Shown here: positions 24,793 to 35,376 of the stretch, piece after piece
Layout of the letters: every line of letters begins with the position of its first letter
Numbering within the stretch: the stretch's first letter is position 1
Source of the DNA: Actinokineospora auranticolor
GTDB lineage: Bacteria > Actinomycetota > Actinomycetes > Mycobacteriales > Pseudonocardiaceae
Length of the DNA: 64,000 bases
Direction: 5' to 3'
Assembly: GCF_002934265.1 (NCBI RefSeq)
Contig: NZ_PTIX01000032.1
Span: 19,250-83,249 of the forward strand
Notes under the pieces: generated by a model
Told to the model about the DNA's origin: nothing
The model's input: only the letters and a program-made list of their open reading frames with translations
Databases searched by the model: none
Translations under genes and position numbers: made by a program

Positions 24793-26880
24793 TTACGCGG
24801 TGACCTCCCTGGTGTCGCGGTTCCACGCGCGGTGTTTGGCGATTTCCTGGGCGAACACGTCGACGAACCCGTCCGGGATCTCGTCGCGGGCCTTGGTCGT
24901 GGTGACCACGCCCGCTTCGACGACCAGGTCGCCGTCGTCGACCGCGATGCCCGCGGCCGCCAGGAGTTCGGTTCCGGTGCCGAACGCCGCGATCGCTTTG
25001 CGGTGGCGGAACGCCTCGGCGACGAAGTGTCGGACGGAGCCGTCGGCGGCGAGGGTCTCGACGCTGTCGGGCCCGCACGGCACGAGTACCGCGTCGTAGA
25101 GGACCGAGGCCATCGTGGACACCACGCGGTCCACCGGGAGGTCGGGGCCGTGGGCCGTGCGGACCGCGCCGCCGCGCGGGGCGAGGGTTTCCGGGGTGGC
25201 GCCGCGTTCGCGCAGGGCGGTGAGGATCTTCTCGGTACCTTCCCCGTCGACGCCGTCGGCGACCAGGACGGCGATCTTGCGGGTGGCGATCGTGCCCGTG
25301 GGTTGCCCGAGCTGGCTCAGCGCGGGTGAGGACTGGGTGCTCGCGGGCTCGCCGAGGTCCGGAAGGGGCAGGCCGAGGCCTTCGGCGACCGCCGCGGCGA
25401 GGTCGGCGTGGACGCGGCCCAGTTGGGCGACGACGGCGGCGCGGATCTCGACCGTCTCGACCTTGCCCAGTTCGAAGCGGAAGGCGGCGACGATGTGCGT
25501 GCGCTCCACTTCGGACATGCTGTTCCAGAACAGGGCCGCCTGGCCGTGGTGGTCGGCGAAGCTCGCGCTGCGTTTGCGGATCTTCGATCCGTCGACTTTC
25601 TCCTGGTAGTGCCGGAACACCTCCGGGAAGTCGCCGCCCACGACAGGGCAGCCGCCGCCGAGGGTGTTGGGCGTGTAAGACGTGCGACCGCGGTGTACGC
25701 GCTGTTGGCCGTAGCCGTCGCGTTGGTTGGTCGACACCTCCGTGACCGGTCGGTTGACCGGGATCTGCGCGAAGTTGGGGCCGCCCAGCCGGATCAGCTG
25801 CGTGTCCAGGTAGGAGAAGTTGCGCGCCTGCAGCAGCGGGTCGTTGGTGAAGTCGATGCCCGGCACGATGTTCGCGGTGTGGAAGGCGACCTGCTCGGTC
25901 TCGGCGAAGAAGTTGTCCGGGTTGCGGTCCAGCACCAGCCGCCCCACCGGCAGCACCGGGACCCGCTCCTCCGGGATGATCTTCGTGGGGTCCAGCAGGT
26001 CGAAGTCGAAGGCGAACTCGTCGGTCTCCTCGACCAGCTGCACGCCCAGCTCCCACTCGGGGAACGCGCCGGACTCGATGGCCTCCCACAGGTCGCGGCG
26101 GTTGAAGTCCGGGTCGTAACCGGCGATCCGCTGACACTCCTCCCACACCAGCGAGTGCGTGCCCAGCGCGGGCTTCCAGTGGAACTTCACGAACGTGCCG
26201 CGCCCGTCGGCGGTGACCAGGCGGAAGGTGTGCACGCCGAAGCCCTGCATCATCCGGTAGCTGCGCGGGATCGCGCGGTCCGACATCAGCCACATGACCG
26301 CGTGCAGGGTCTCCGGTTGCAGCGCGACGAAGTCCCAGAACGTGTCGTGCGCGGACTGCGCCTGTGGGATCTCGTTGTGCGGCTCGGGTTTCACCGCGTG
26401 CACGAAGTCCGGGAACTTGATGCCGTCCTGGATGAAGAAGACGGGGAAGTTGTTGCCCACGAGGTCGTAGTTGCCCTGGCGGGTGTAGAACTTCGTGGCG
26501 AACCCGCGCACGTCACGGACGGTGTCGGCCGACCCGCGCGAACCCGCGACGGTGGAGAACCGCACGAACACCGGCGTGGTCACGGACGGGTCCGTCAGGA
26601 ACTCCGCGGCGGTGTACCGGGCCAGCCGGTCGTCGTAGGGCGTGAAGTGCCCGTACGCGCCCGCGCCGCGCGCGTGCACGACACGCTCCGGTATGCGCTC
26701 GTGGTCGAAGTGGGTGACCTTCTCCCGGAAGTGGAAGTCCTCCAGCAGCGTCGGCCCGCGGTCGCCCGCGGCGAGGGAGTCGTCGGTGTGGTCGACCCGC
26801 ACCCCCTGCTGGGTAATCAGCCGCGAGCCATCCGGGTCGACCCTCGCCCCGTCGAGCGCGCGCTGCTTCTCGTCCGCCAT
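24793..26880 (-). CDS. katE: large-subunit (clade 2) catalase
   Basis: A 695-residue haem catalase that dismutates hydrogen peroxide. The core (about 30-510) has the distal His region [13 protein letters not shown], the Asn of GNNFPVFF, and the proximal haem ligand region with [16 protein letters not shown]. The C-terminal 150 residues form the flavodoxin/DJ-1-like domain ([12 protein letters not shown] and VLVPCGPDS) that marks large-subunit clade 2 enzymes such as E. coli HPII. ATG 26880 follows AGGAGG by 6 nt. A strong SigF-type promoter lies 40-60 bp upstream, predicting induction under general stress. Confidence 0.96.
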   Translation of the reverse strand: MADEKQRALDGARVDPDGSRLITQQGVRVDHTDDSLAAGDRGPTLLEDFHFREKVTHFDHERIPERVVHARGAGAYGHFTPYDDRLARYTAAEFLTDPSVTTPVFVRFSTVAGSRGSADTVRDVRGFATKFYTRQGNYDLVGNNFPVFFIQDGIKFPDFVHAVKPEPHNEIPQAQSAHDTFWDFVALQPETLHAVMWLMSDRAIPRSYRMMQGFGVHTFRLVTADGRGTFVKFHWKPALGTHSLVWEECQRIAGYDPDFNRRDLWEAIESGAFPEWELGVQLVEETDEFAFDFDLLDPTKIIPEERVPVLPVGRLVLDRNPDNFFAETEQVAFHTANIVPGIDFTNDPLLQARNFSYLDTQLIRLGGPNFAQIPVNRPVTEVSTNQRDGYGQQRVHRGRTSYTPNTLGGGCPVVGGDFPEVFRHYQEKVDGSKIRKRSASFADHHGQAALFWNSMSEVERTHIVAAFRFELGKVETVEIRAAVVAQLGRVHADLAAAVAEGLGLPLPDLGEPASTQSSPALSQLGQPTGTIATRKIAVLVADGVDGEGTEKILTALRERGATPETLAPRGGAVRTAHGPDLPVDRVVSTMASVLYDAVLVPCGPDSVETLAADGSVRHFVAEAFRHRKAIAAFGTGTELLAAAGIAVDDGDLVVEAGVVTTTKARDEIPDGFVDVFAQEIAKHRAWNRDTREVTA

Positions 26881-26918
26881 GAACGGCCTCCTGGGGTCGG
26901 GAGCGGTACTCCCGACGC

Positions 26919-26943
26919 GTACCCGAGGGGCGGCCGGACAAAC
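26919..26943 (-). promoter_or_regulatory. SigF-type promoter of katE
   Basis: On the minus strand the sequence is GTTT, 15 nt, GGGTAC. This is an exact match to the mycobacterial SigF consensus GTTT-N15-17-GGGTA and to S. coelicolor SigB (which drives a catalase gene there). It lies 39 bp upstream of the katE ATG, directly after the terminator of the preceding gene. Confidence 0.75.
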
Positions 26944-26981
26944 GCCGGGGCCGGGACACCAGTGGCGTCCCGGCCCCGGCG
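26943..26981 (-). terminator. terminator of the chemoreceptor gene
   Basis: A 15-bp GC-rich perfect stem (26943-26957 with 26967-26981) and a 9-nt loop, 12 bp after the chemoreceptor stop. No U-run, as often in actinobacteria. It insulates the katE promoter that begins at its foot. Confidence 0.7.
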
Positions 26982-26993
26982 GGGTGCGGTCGG

Positions 26994-28595
26994 TCAGACC
27001 CGGAAGCGGGCCACCACGTCGTTCAGCTCGCCCGCCATGGCGGCCAGGGAGCCCGCGGTCTCCTGCGAGGCGTCCACGGTGTGGCTGGTGGACGCGGCGG
27101 CGTCGGCGACGTCGGTGACGGTCCGGGCGATCGCGTCGGCGCCGGAGGCGGCCTCGGAGACGCTGCGGCTCATCTCGCTGGTGGTCGCGGTCTGCTCCTC
27201 CACCGCCGAGGCGATGGTGGTCTGGTAGTCGCTGATCCGGTGGATGATCTCGGAGATGTGCTCGATCGCGGTGACCGCCGACGCGGTCTCGCCCTGGATC
27301 GCGCGGACCCGGTCGGCGATGTTCTCGGTGGCCTTGGCGGTCTCCTGGGCCAGGTCCTTGACCTCGCTGGCGACCACGGCGAAGCCCTTGCCCGCGTCAC
27401 CGGCGCGGGCGGCCTCGATGGTGGCGTTGAGCGCGAGGAGGTTGGTCTGCTCCGCGATCGAGGTGATCACCTTGACGATGTTGCCGATCTCCGCCGACGA
27501 CTCGCCGAGCTTGCCGACGATGTCGGTGGTCTCCTGGGCCGACTCGACGGCCTCGGAGGCGACCCGGGCCGCGTCGGAGGCGTTGGACGAGATCTCCCGG
27601 ATGGAGGCGCCCATCTCCTCGGACGCGGTGGCCAGGGTCTGCACGTGCAGCGAGACCTCCTGCGCGGCGGCGCGCACCTTGTCGGCGCGGCCCGCGGTCT
27701 GCGCGGCGCCCTTGGCCAGGATGTCGCCCGCCTTGGCCATGTCGCGGGAGGAGCCGCCCAGCGCGGAGGCGTTGGAGCCGATGGTGCGCACGGTGGCGAG
27801 CATGCTGTCGGTGGCGCGGTTGAGCGCGGTTGCGATCTGGCCGACCTCGTCGCGGCCGGTGACGTCGGCGCGGCGGGTCAGGTCACCGTCGGCGACCGAC
27901 TCCAGCACGCCGGTGACCCGGCGCAGCGGGCGGGTGACCGAGCGGGCCACCAGCCACGCCAGCAGCAGGCCGAAGAGCAGGCCGAGCGCGGCGCCGATGG
28001 TGATCGACCAGTTCGTGCTGGTGCCGGTGTCGGCGACCGCGTCGGCGTCGGCCTTGGCGTCGGCGGCCTGGTTGGTGGTGAGCGTGTCGAGCTGCTTGTC
28101 GACCTCGCTGGTGAGGCCCTCGGCGGTGTTGTAGCCGTCCCAGAAGGCGCCCAGGTTGTTGGCGTCGGCGGACGGGATCAGCTGCTTGTCGCGGACCTGC
28201 AGGTAGGAGTCCCAGTTCTTGCGCAGCGCGGCGAGCGTGGTCGGGTCCGCGGTCTCGGCCTCGAAGCGGGTGAGGAGCTTGGCGATGCTCGCGTCGAGGC
28301 CCGCCATCGACTCCTTGTTCTTCGGCCGCCACTCCGCGTCGGACATGTAGTAGTTGAGCATGAAGTTGCGGTCGGTGAGGATGTCGGCCCGCAGCTCGGC
28401 CAGCGTCTGCGTCGACTGCACGCCGTGGTCGTAGATCTCCCGCGACCCGTCGGTCACCCGGTTGGTGCCGCTGAGGCTGATCGCCACGACCACCCCGAAG
28501 GCCGCCAGCACCACGGCGACCGCACTGAAAATCCTGACCGCCACGGGGAGGTCGCCGAAGCGCCCCACCAGTCCACTGCGACGCGACGCGCTCAT
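26994..28595 (-). CDS. methyl-accepting chemotaxis protein
   Basis: A 533-residue transducer. One membrane helix at about 15-38 is followed by a four-helix-bundle sensor (about 40-190) outside the cell, a second membrane helix (about 195-215) with a [18 protein letters not shown] domain, and a cytoplasmic signalling domain. The hairpin tip reads [20 protein letters not shown], then [15 protein letters not shown], the MCP hallmark. ATG 28595 has GGAAGGG upstream. No other chemotaxis or flagellar gene is in the window, so its kinase partner lies elsewhere or it has another role. Confidence 0.93.
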   Translation of the reverse strand: MSASRRSGLVGRFGDLPVAVRIFSAVAVVLAAFGVVVAISLSGTNRVTDGSREIYDHGVQSTQTLAELRADILTDRNFMLNYYMSDAEWRPKNKESMAGLDASIAKLLTRFEAETADPTTLAALRKNWDSYLQVRDKQLIPSADANNLGAFWDGYNTAEGLTSEVDKQLDTLTTNQAADAKADADAVADTGTSTNWSITIGAALGLLFGLLLAWLVARSVTRPLRRVTGVLESVADGDLTRRADVTGRDEVGQIATALNRATDSMLATVRTIGSNASALGGSSRDMAKAGDILAKGAAQTAGRADKVRAAAQEVSLHVQTLATASEEMGASIREISSNASDAARVASEAVESAQETTDIVGKLGESSAEIGNIVKVITSIAEQTNLLALNATIEAARAGDAGKGFAVVASEVKDLAQETAKATENIADRVRAIQGETASAVTAIEHISEIIHRISDYQTTIASAVEEQTATTSEMSRSVSEAASGADAIARTVTDVADAAASTSHTVDASQETAGSLAAMAGELNDVVARFRV

Positions 28596-28625
28596 CGTGA
28601 CCCTTCCACCCGGATCTTCCTGTTG

Positions 28626-28656
28626 GCTCCCGGCCTGTCTTCGGCAGGCCGGGAGC
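28626..28656 (-). terminator. hairpin terminator after the GT-C gene
   Basis: A 12-bp perfect stem GCTCCCGGCCTG/CAGGCCGGGAGC with a 7-nt loop, between two minus-strand genes. No U-run. Confidence 0.65.
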
Positions 28657-28688
28657 ATTCCTGAGGAGCCGGGTGGCGGGTTCCCCGA

Positions 28689-30527
28689 CTAGTCGCCGCG
28701 CAGGAACGGGAAGTCGAACAGGTGCTTGCGCAGGATCTGGGCGTCGGGGGCGTCGTCGCGCAGGGAGGCCTCGTAGACCGCGTCCAGCTTGGTGAGCAGG
28801 CCCGCGTCGGCCCAGTCCCGGGCGATCCAGTAGTTCATGTAGTAGTTCGGCGCGAACATCGGACCGCGCCCGAACACGAACTCCGAGCCCTTGCTCTTCA
28901 CCCAGTCGTGGGCGATCGGGGACGCGTCGACGGCTCGGGCGCTGTCGGGGTCGGGCGCCTTGGAGATGAGCACGACCATCTTCACGTTGTTGCGGTCCAG
29001 GAACGCGGCGTCGAGGGTCCCGCGCGCCGCCTCGACGGTGCCCAGGCCGGAGATGTCGATGACCTCCTGCTTGACCGAGTACGGCAGCACGCCCGCGTCG
29101 CCGACCACGATCTTGCCGTCGGACAGGTCCGTGGACGCGATGGCCTGGCCGATCGCCTGGTGCGCGCCTTCGAGGCGGTAGCGGTAGGACAGCAGGCCGA
29201 GCAGGTCGTCGGACTGGCCGAAGCCGACCACGGTGGCCAGGCCGACCGAGGCGGCCAGCAACGCCACGTGCGTGCGGCGGGAGAAGCCGATGGCCACGGC
29301 GACGAACACCAGGCCGCACCCGACGATGATCGCGCTGGTCACCGCGGAGAAGTTCCAGACCAGCACGGTCACCGCGCCCAGCGCGACCGCGAGCAGCGCG
29401 AGGTTGCGGCGCTGGGTCTCGGCGCCGTCCTCGACGGCGCCCGCGGCGGTGGGGCCGGTCAGCGGCCGGGCCAGCACGACCAGGGCGACGGGCAGCAGCA
29501 GCTGCCAGTAGAACCGGTTGCCCGGGTCCATGACCAGGTTGGACTGCCGGTAGACGCCGAGCACGACCAGCGTGGACAGCACGGCGAGCAGCAGCGGGAC
29601 CGCGTCGCGCAACAGGTCGGTCCGGGTCGTGGCGGTGCGGGTGGCGGCGGCGCGGCGGTACCAGGCGCCGCACACGGCGAGGCCGACGAGCACCGGCACC
29701 AGCAGCGGCGCGAGGCCGATGCCCAGGTCCAGCGCCTTCTGCAGGAAGGGGACGTGGGAGGAGGACTTCTTGTAGTACGTGTTCGGGAAGAACTGGCCGA
29801 AGTACGCCCAGCGCACGCACCAGTAGGCGAACCAGCCGCCGAGGACCAGCACCGCGCCCACCCAGGTGCCCCGGTCGCGGCGGTTGAGGACCAGCGCCCA
29901 GACGATCGCCGCGCCCGCGAACGCGATGCCCTCCGGCCTGCTCACCGCGAGCAGCGCGGCCACCACGAAGCCGAGCACGCCGAGGTTGCCGCGGCGGTAC
30001 AGGATGCCGAAGAGCCAGGCGATGAACAGCGCGAAGGTCGCGGTCTCCAGGCCGAGGAAGGCCTGCAGGTAGAAGACCGGGCTGAACAGGGCGATGGCCA
30101 GCAGCGTGAACTCCTGCGCGCGCGGCAGCCGGGCCTTGCGCACGACCAGCGCGAAGCCGATGACGGTGGCGATGCCGACCAGCTTGAAGAACAGCTCGAC
30201 CGGGACGCCGAGCAGCGCCGGGATGATCGACAGGACCGCGAACAGCGGGTTCGTGTAGGCCTCGACCAGGGGACCGCCGGGGTTCCAGTTCCACGCGCCC
30301 GCCTCGACCAGCGACCGGCCGTAACGCCAGGTGATGAACGAGTCGTCGAGGGTGGCGCGGATGAAGACGAAGGTCAGCACCACGGCCGCGAGGGCGAGCA
30401 GCAGGTAGGCGAGGCGCCACGCGCGGTCGTTCCCCCGGGCCTCGGGGGCGGCGGGGGCCACGCGCTCGGTGGCGCTCTCGGCGGGGACGTCGTCGGCGGT
30501 GGGCCGGTCCAGGGAGGACGCGGTCAC
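28689..30527 (-). CDS. GT-C membrane glycosyltransferase, AftB-like arabinofuranosyltransferase candidate
   Basis: A 612-residue polytopic membrane protein with about ten helices and a soluble C-terminal domain (about 440-612). The first loop carries the GT-C diacidic motif in RATLDDSFITWRYGRSL, followed by EAYTNPLFAVL. This combination (DDxxIxxRY ... VEAYTNPL) is typical of the AftB family that adds terminal arabinofuranose in mycobacterial arabinogalactan, and of related actinobacterial enzymes. The donor would be a polyprenyl-phospho-sugar and the active site extracytoplasmic. GTG 30527 overlaps the stop of a 15-codon upstream frame. AftB identity is suggested, not proven. Confidence 0.75.
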   Translation of the reverse strand: MTASSLDRPTADDVPAESATERVAPAAPEARGNDRAWRLAYLLLALAAVVLTFVFIRATLDDSFITWRYGRSLVEAGAWNWNPGGPLVEAYTNPLFAVLSIIPALLGVPVELFFKLVGIATVIGFALVVRKARLPRAQEFTLLAIALFSPVFYLQAFLGLETATFALFIAWLFGILYRRGNLGVLGFVVAALLAVSRPEGIAFAGAAIVWALVLNRRDRGTWVGAVLVLGGWFAYWCVRWAYFGQFFPNTYYKKSSSHVPFLQKALDLGIGLAPLLVPVLVGLAVCGAWYRRAAATRTATTRTDLLRDAVPLLLAVLSTLVVLGVYRQSNLVMDPGNRFYWQLLLPVALVVLARPLTGPTAAGAVEDGAETQRRNLALLAVALGAVTVLVWNFSAVTSAIIVGCGLVFVAVAIGFSRRTHVALLAASVGLATVVGFGQSDDLLGLLSYRYRLEGAHQAIGQAIASTDLSDGKIVVGDAGVLPYSVKQEVIDISGLGTVEAARGTLDAAFLDRNNVKMVVLISKAPDPDSARAVDASPIAHDWVKSKGSEFVFGRGPMFAPNYYMNYWIARDWADAGLLTKLDAVYEASLRDDAPDAQILRKHLFDFPFLRGD

Positions 30528-30571
30528 GAGGCGGACCCCGGCGACGGCGCGGCACTGGTCAACGGGTCCAT
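30524..30571 (-). CDS. 15-residue leader peptide upstream of the GT-C gene
   Basis: ATG 30571, preceded by GAGGGAGA at 5-6 nt, opens a 15-codon frame (MDPLTSAAPSPGSAS) whose TGA overlaps the GTG of the glycosyltransferase as GTGA. The glycosyltransferase start has no good ribosome site of its own, so it may be reached by translational coupling through this leader. It is too short to judge by homology. Confidence 0.4.
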   Translation of the reverse strand: MDPLTSAAPSPGSAS

Positions 30572-30968
30572 CGGCTCTCCCTCACGACGATTTCCACGGA
30601 CGGGCGACCGCTGCGCGCAATGGCGGATAAGACGGATTTCGCACCTGATCCTCGAGGGATTCTACCGATTACGGTGCGTAGTTCCGCCCACCCCGTATCG
30701 CGTGAGGCAAAGCCTGAACGAGTGGCAGAAAGGGGGCACCGCCCGCCGACTGTTGGTGGGTTGGGCGTCGCGGGAGGCGGTGCGGTCGCGTCCCGGATTC
30801 ACGTTCGACTCGCCAAGGTCGCCATCACCGTGCGCGACCAGCGGAAACTTTCCCGGTACGGAACACGGGGGGAACCCGTTCGGGACACGCCCGGCGACGC
30901 GGCCCAAGATTGTTTTCCCGTGGTCTCCGGGATTTCACGCGGTGCGCCCCGGAGACCACGGGTCCGGA
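30572..30968. other. intergenic region upstream of the GT-C gene
   Basis: About 400 bp, with lower GC around 30,600-30,720, consistent with a promoter for the minus-strand GT-C gene. I cannot place its boxes with confidence. The far end holds the hairpin after recQ. No other feature is seen. Confidence 0.4.
30917..30962 (-). terminator. hairpin terminator after recQ
   Basis: A 15-bp perfect stem (30917-30931 with 30948-30962) with a 16-nt loop, 6 bp beyond the recQ stop. No U-run. Confidence 0.65.
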
Positions 30969-32975
30969 CTAGTAGTCCTCGGGCGGGGGCTCGTCGTCGT
31001 AGTCCGGGGGCGGCTCGTCGAGCGGGAAGCCGTCGTCGACGGCGGTCCGGGACGCCGGCGCGGACGCCGCGGGCGGGGGTGTCGACGGCGGTTGGTCGAG
31101 GGCGGCGAGGGTCTCGATGATCTGCTGGCCGTAGCGGGCCAGCTTGCTCTCGCCGACGCCGCTGATGGTCGAGAGGCCGGACAGGGTCGTCGGCATCACC
31201 GTCGCGATCTGGCGCAGGGTCGCGTCGTGGAAGATGACGTACGCCGGGACGCCCTGTTCGCGCGCGGTGTTCCCGCGCCAGGCGCGCAGCGCCTCGAACA
31301 CCGGGGTCGCGGCGGCGGGCATCGCGGCCGCCTCCGCCTTGCGCGTCTTGGCGACCGCCGCGGCGCGGGCCGGGCGCTCCGGTTCGCGGCGGAAGTGGAC
31401 CTGCCGCTCGCGGCCGAGGACCGCCGCGCTGTCCGGGGTCAGCGCGAGGGTGCCGTACTCGCCCTCGACGGCCAGCAGGTTCTGCGCCAGCAGCTGGCGG
31501 ACCACGCCGCGCCACGCCGAGTCGTTGAGCTCGGTGCCGATGCCGAACACAGTCAGCTGGTCGTGCCGGTGCTGGGTGACCTTGTCGGTGCGCTTGCCGA
31601 GCAGGATGTCGATGACCTGCCCGGCGCCGAAGCGCTGGTTGCGCTCGCGGTCCAGGCGCAGCACGGTGGACAGCAGCTTCTGCGCGGCGACCGTGCCGTC
31701 CCAGGACTCCGGCGGGTTCAGGCAGGTGTCGCAGTTGCGGCACGGCTCGCCGGACTGGCCGAAGTAGTTGAGCAGCTGCACGCGGCGGCACTGGACCGTC
31801 TCGCACAGCGCCAGCATCGCGTTGAGGTGCTGGTTCTGCTTGCGGCGGTGCGCCTCGTCGCCTTCGGAGCCGTCGATGAGCTTGCGCTGCTGCACGACGT
31901 CCTGCAGCCCGTAGGCCAGCCACGCCGTGGACGGCTGCCCGTCGCGGCCGGCGCGACCGGTCTCCTGGTAGTAGCCCTCCACCGACTTCGGCAGGTCGAG
32001 GTGCGCGACGAAGCGCACGTCCGGTTTGTCGATCCCCATCCCGAACGCGATGGTGGCGACCACCACCAACCCGTCCTCGCGCAGGAACCGGGACTGGTTG
32101 GTCGCGCGCGCCCGGGAGTCCATGCCCGCGTGGTACGGCACCGCCGGGATCCCGTTGTCGCACAGGAACTGCGCGGTCTTCTCCACCGACGACCGCGACA
32201 GGCAGTAGACGATCCCGGCCTCGCCCGCGTGCTCGGCGCGGATCAGCTCCAGCAGCTGCTTCTGCGGGCTGGCCTTGGGCACGATCCGGTACTGGATGTT
32301 GGGCCGGTCGAAGCTGGCGACGAAGTGCCGCGCCTCCCCCAGGTTGAGCCGCTGCGCGATCTCGGTGTGGGTGGCCGCGGTGGCGGTGGCGGTCAGCGCG
32401 ATGCGCGGCACGTCCGGCCAGCGCTCGTGCAGCTCCGACAGGGCCAGGTAGTCCGGGCGGAAGTCGTGGCCCCACTGGGACACGCAGTGCGCCTCGTCGA
32501 TGGCGAACAGCGCGATCTTGCCGCGGTCGAGCAGCGCGGTGGTCGACTCCACGCGCAGCCGTTCCGGGGCCAGGTACAGCAGGTCCAGCTCGCCGTCGAC
32601 GAACGCCTTCTCGACCGCGCGGCGCTGCTGGTAGTCCTGGGTGGAGTTGAGGAAACCGGCGCGCACGCCGAGGTCGCGCAGCGCGTCGACCTGGTCCTGC
32701 ATCAACGCGATCAGCGGCGACACCACCACGCCGACACCGGGGCGGACCAGCGCCGGGATCTGGTAGCAGAGCGACTTGCCGCCACCGGTCGGCATCAGCA
32801 CCAGCGCGTCGCCACCGGCGGCCACGTGGGTGATGATGTCCTGCTGCTCGCCGCGGAACGCGGAGTAGCCGAAGACGCGCCGCAGCACCTCGGTGGACTC
32901 GTCGAGCGCTGCCGCGTGGTCGAGCGGGGTGGGTTCGGAAGGGGGCTGGGGAGGTTCGGACGTGACGCCTGACAC
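30969..32975 (-). CDS. recQ: ATP-dependent DNA helicase RecQ
   Basis: A 668-residue RecQ helicase. Motif I is MPTGGGKS, motif II DEAH ([20 protein letters not shown] includes the RecQ aromatic loop) and motif [12 protein letters not shown]. The zinc-binding RQC region has CRR followed by CRNCDTC. A winged helix and a C-terminal HRDC domain ([20 protein letters not shown]) follow. An acidic Pro/Asp tail ends the protein. GTG 32975 is the best start in front of a Pro-rich leader; no strong ribosome site decides it. It unwinds 3'-5' at forks and recombination intermediates. Confidence 0.95.
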   Translation of the reverse strand: MSGVTSEPPQPPSEPTPLDHAAALDESTEVLRRVFGYSAFRGEQQDIITHVAAGGDALVLMPTGGGKSLCYQIPALVRPGVGVVVSPLIALMQDQVDALRDLGVRAGFLNSTQDYQQRRAVEKAFVDGELDLLYLAPERLRVESTTALLDRGKIALFAIDEAHCVSQWGHDFRPDYLALSELHERWPDVPRIALTATATAATHTEIAQRLNLGEARHFVASFDRPNIQYRIVPKASPQKQLLELIRAEHAGEAGIVYCLSRSSVEKTAQFLCDNGIPAVPYHAGMDSRARATNQSRFLREDGLVVVATIAFGMGIDKPDVRFVAHLDLPKSVEGYYQETGRAGRDGQPSTAWLAYGLQDVVQQRKLIDGSEGDEAHRRKQNQHLNAMLALCETVQCRRVQLLNYFGQSGEPCRNCDTCLNPPESWDGTVAAQKLLSTVLRLDRERNQRFGAGQVIDILLGKRTDKVTQHRHDQLTVFGIGTELNDSAWRGVVRQLLAQNLLAVEGEYGTLALTPDSAAVLGRERQVHFRREPERPARAAAVAKTRKAEAAAMPAAATPVFEALRAWRGNTAREQGVPAYVIFHDATLRQIATVMPTTLSGLSTISGVGESKLARYGQQIIETLAALDQPPSTPPPAASAPASRTAVDDGFPLDEPPPDYDDEPPPEDY

Positions 32976-33079
32976 GCCCGAGATCCTACGGCCCCGACCG
33001 ACGTTCCCGGGGACGCGGTGCGCGAGCCTGTGGACAACTACCCTGGCCGCATGACGCGAACCGCCGCCGGACGTGAGGA

Positions 33080-34048
33080 ATGAGCAACACCGAGGCCGAT
33101 CCCAGCGAGGTGGAGTGCCGCGCCGCCGCGGACACCGCGCGGGTGGAGGTGCTGACCGCGCGCGAGGTCCCGTTGGGCGGTCCGCGTGCCATGCGCGTGC
33201 GGCGGACCCTTCCGCAGCGCGATAGGTCGCTGATCGGCGCGTGGTGCTTCGCGGACCACTACGGCCCCGATGTCGTCGCCACCGCCGGGGGTATGGATGT
33301 CGCCCCGCACCCGCACACCGGCCTGCAAACGGTGAGCTGGTTGTTCTCCGGCGAGATCGAGCACCGCGACAGCCTGGGTTCGCACGCGATGGTGCGTCCG
33401 GGTGAGCTGAACCTGATGACCGGCGGCGCGGGAATCTGCCATTCCGAAGTATCCACACGTACTACGAAGGTTCTGCACGGTGTTCAGCTGTGGGTGGCGC
33501 TACCGGACGCGCACCGCCACACCGCGCGCGCGTTCGAGCACTACGTCCCCGACGAGTTCGCGCTGGATGGCGCCACCGCCAAGGTGTTCCTGGGAACCCT
33601 CGCCGGTAAGACTTCCCCGGTAAGCACTTTCATGCCGTTGTTAGGCGCGGAACTCGTCTTGGCCCCGGGAACCGAACTGCTCCTCGAAGTCGATCCGTCG
33701 TTCGAGCACGGTGTCCTGCTCGACACCGGCCGCCTCCGCCTGTCCGACGTCGAACTCGCCCCGGCCGAACTGGGCTACCTCGCGTCCGGCGCCCCCTGCC
33801 TGCGCCTGGCCAACCCCGGTGGCACCCCGGCCCGCGCCCTGCTCCTCGGCGGCACGCCGTTCGAGGAGCCGATCCTGATGTGGTGGAACTTCGTCGCCCG
33901 CACCCACGACGAGATCGTCGCCTACCGGGAGGCGTGGCAGGCGCGGTCCGAGCGGTTCGGCGAGGTCACCGGGTACACCGGTGAGCCCGCGCGGCTCCCG
34001 GCGCCACCGCTGCCACCGGTCACGATCAAACCCCGCCGCAATCCCTGA
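33080..34048 (+). CDS. pirin-family protein
   Basis: A 322-residue bicupin. The metal site of the N-terminal cupin is recognisable in [20 protein letters not shown] and the later GAGICHSE. The C-terminal domain ends with [17 protein letters not shown], a conserved pirin block. Some bacterial pirins act as quercetin dioxygenases, others regulate metabolism; which applies here is unknown. ATG 33080 follows GTGAGGA closely. It is divergent from recQ across about 100 bp. Confidence 0.9.
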   Translation: MSNTEADPSEVECRAAADTARVEVLTAREVPLGGPRAMRVRRTLPQRDRSLIGAWCFADHYGPDVVATAGGMDVAPHPHTGLQTVSWLFSGEIEHRDSLGSHAMVRPGELNLMTGGAGICHSEVSTRTTKVLHGVQLWVALPDAHRHTARAFEHYVPDEFALDGATAKVFLGTLAGKTSPVSTFMPLLGAELVLAPGTELLLEVDPSFEHGVLLDTGRLRLSDVELAPAELGYLASGAPCLRLANPGGTPARALLLGGTPFEEPILMWWNFVARTHDEIVAYREAWQARSERFGEVTGYTGEPARLPAPPLPPVTIKPRRNP

Positions 34049-34112
34049 CGCGATGGTCGGGTTCGGCGTTAACCGGTTGCGACGGCGGGAAAGAGCCATC
34101 CACACTGGGACG

Positions 34113-34607
34113 GTGCAGACCCTGACCGAGCCGGAGATCCGGACAAGTTTCGTCAACTGCTCCCAGGGCGAGGCCAAGCGCCTGGCGCTGCCCCGGGGGT
34201 TGACGGACCTGCCCTGGGCCGACCTCGACTTCCTCGGCTGGGTCGAGGCGGGCGCGCCCGACCGCGCGTACCTGGTGACCTCGCACGACGACCGGCTCGT
34301 CGGGCTGAGCCTGCGCAAGCCCCCGCCCGGCCCGAAAAGCCTGACGCGGACGTCGATCTGCGCGCTCTGCCTCACCGCGCACACCGCATCCGGCGTCTCC
34401 CTGTTCACCGCGCGCAAGACCGGCGCGGCGGGCCGCCAGGGCAACTCGCGCGGCACCTACATCTGCGCCGACCTCGCCTGTTCGCTCTACCTGCGGGGCA
34501 AGCGCAAGACCGAGGCCACCCAGGCCGCCGAGTCGCTGACCCTGGACGAGCGGATCCTGCGGCTGCGGATCAACCTGGACGGCTTCCTGGCGGGCGTCTT
34601 CGCCTGA
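34113..34607 (+). CDS. FBP C-terminal treble-clef zinc-finger protein (EF-G-binding family)
   Basis: A 164-residue protein matching the FBP_C domain of elongation-factor-G-binding proteins. The zinc site is Cys-x2-Cys in SICALCLTA and a second Cys pair in YICADLACSLYLRGKR. The first 60 residues are helical (GEAKRLALP, WADLDFLGW). Relatives associate with EF-G/fusidic-acid protection. The GTG start at 34113 has only a weak ribosome site, and upstream frames extend further, so the start is uncertain. It is convergent with the ANTAR gene, 34 bp apart. Confidence 0.8.
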   Translation: MQTLTEPEIRTSFVNCSQGEAKRLALPRGLTDLPWADLDFLGWVEAGAPDRAYLVTSHDDRLVGLSLRKPPPGPKSLTRTSICALCLTAHTASGVSLFTARKTGAAGRQGNSRGTYICADLACSLYLRGKRKTEATQAAESLTLDERILRLRINLDGFLAGVFA

Positions 34608-34641
34608 CGAGTCCACAAGCGACTGTCCGGGGCGAACGGGG

Positions 34642-35376
34642 CTACACGCGGTCCGGGGTGCCCGCGAAGCCCGGCGACGCCAGGTACTCGGTGAAACCGC
34701 CGCGTTCCTGGGCGTCGACCAGGTCCGCGGCCACCTCGCGGAGCTTGCGGTTGGTGTGCTGCGACGCCCGCCGCAGCTCGTCGAAGGCCGCGTCGGCGCC
34801 GTAGTCGAAGTGGCGCATCAGCAGGCCCTGGGCCCGACCGATGGCGGCGCGGGTGGCCAGCGCGGAGCGCAGCTGGTCGACCAGCTTCCCGCTGTCGTGG
34901 TACAGGTTCACGTTGTCGAACACCACACCCGCGTGCAACGCCAGCAGGATGACGAGGTCGTACGAGGACTCGTCGAACGTACCCGGTTCCTCGGCGTACA
35001 GGGTGAACACCGCCCCCGACCCGCCCCGGCCGGGGATCGGCAGCGACAGGCAGCTGCGGAACCCGAGGAGCGCGGCGCACGCGGAGAACGCGGGCCAGCG
35101 CCGGTCGGTGCGCACGTCGTCGAGGCGCCGGGGCTCGTGGTACTCCAGCGCCTCGGTGATGGGACCCGCGACCAGCAGGTCGACGTCGCGCGGGTCGTCG
35201 CCGACGGCCTCCACCTCGCCACGGGGACCGCGGATGGCCAGCGACGCGTGGACGCAGCCGGGCACGGTCGCCACGGCCCGCCCGGTGAACCGCTCGAACG
35301 CCGACGCGACGTCGTCGTCCTCGACCAGCCGCGTCACCTCCGCCAGTTCGCGAGCCAGGGAGAGGACATCGGTCAT
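34642..35376 (-). CDS. GAF-ANTAR RNA-binding antiterminator regulator
   Basis: A 244-residue protein. Residues 25-160 form a GAF sensor domain. Residues 170-230 form an ANTAR domain with the three-helix pattern LRSALATRAAIGRAQGLLM, FDELRRASQHTNRKLREVA. ANTAR domains bind paired RNA hairpins to prevent transcription termination. ATG 35376 overlaps the stop of the preceding small gene (ATGA). The signal bound by the GAF domain is unknown. Confidence 0.9.
   Translation of the reverse strand: MTDVLSLARELAEVTRLVEDDDVASAFERFTGRAVATVPGCVHASLAIRGPRGEVEAVGDDPRDVDLLVAGPITEALEYHEPRRLDDVRTDRRWPAFSACAALLGFRSCLSLPIPGRGGSGAVFTLYAEEPGTFDESSYDLVILLALHAGVVFDNVNLYHDSGKLVDQLRSALATRAAIGRAQGLLMRHFDYGADAAFDELRRASQHTNRKLREVAADLVDAQERGGFTEYLASPGFAGTPDRV

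Noticed and set aside
24191..26293. 700-codon minus-strand frame across katE
   Set aside because: Out of frame with a certain catalase gene; composition is Arg/Pro/Gly-rich as for GC-driven shadows.
28722..32972. 1416-codon plus-strand frame
   Set aside because: Runs antisense to both the GT-C gene and recQ; repetitive Gly/Arg/Val composition shows it is an artefact of high GC.
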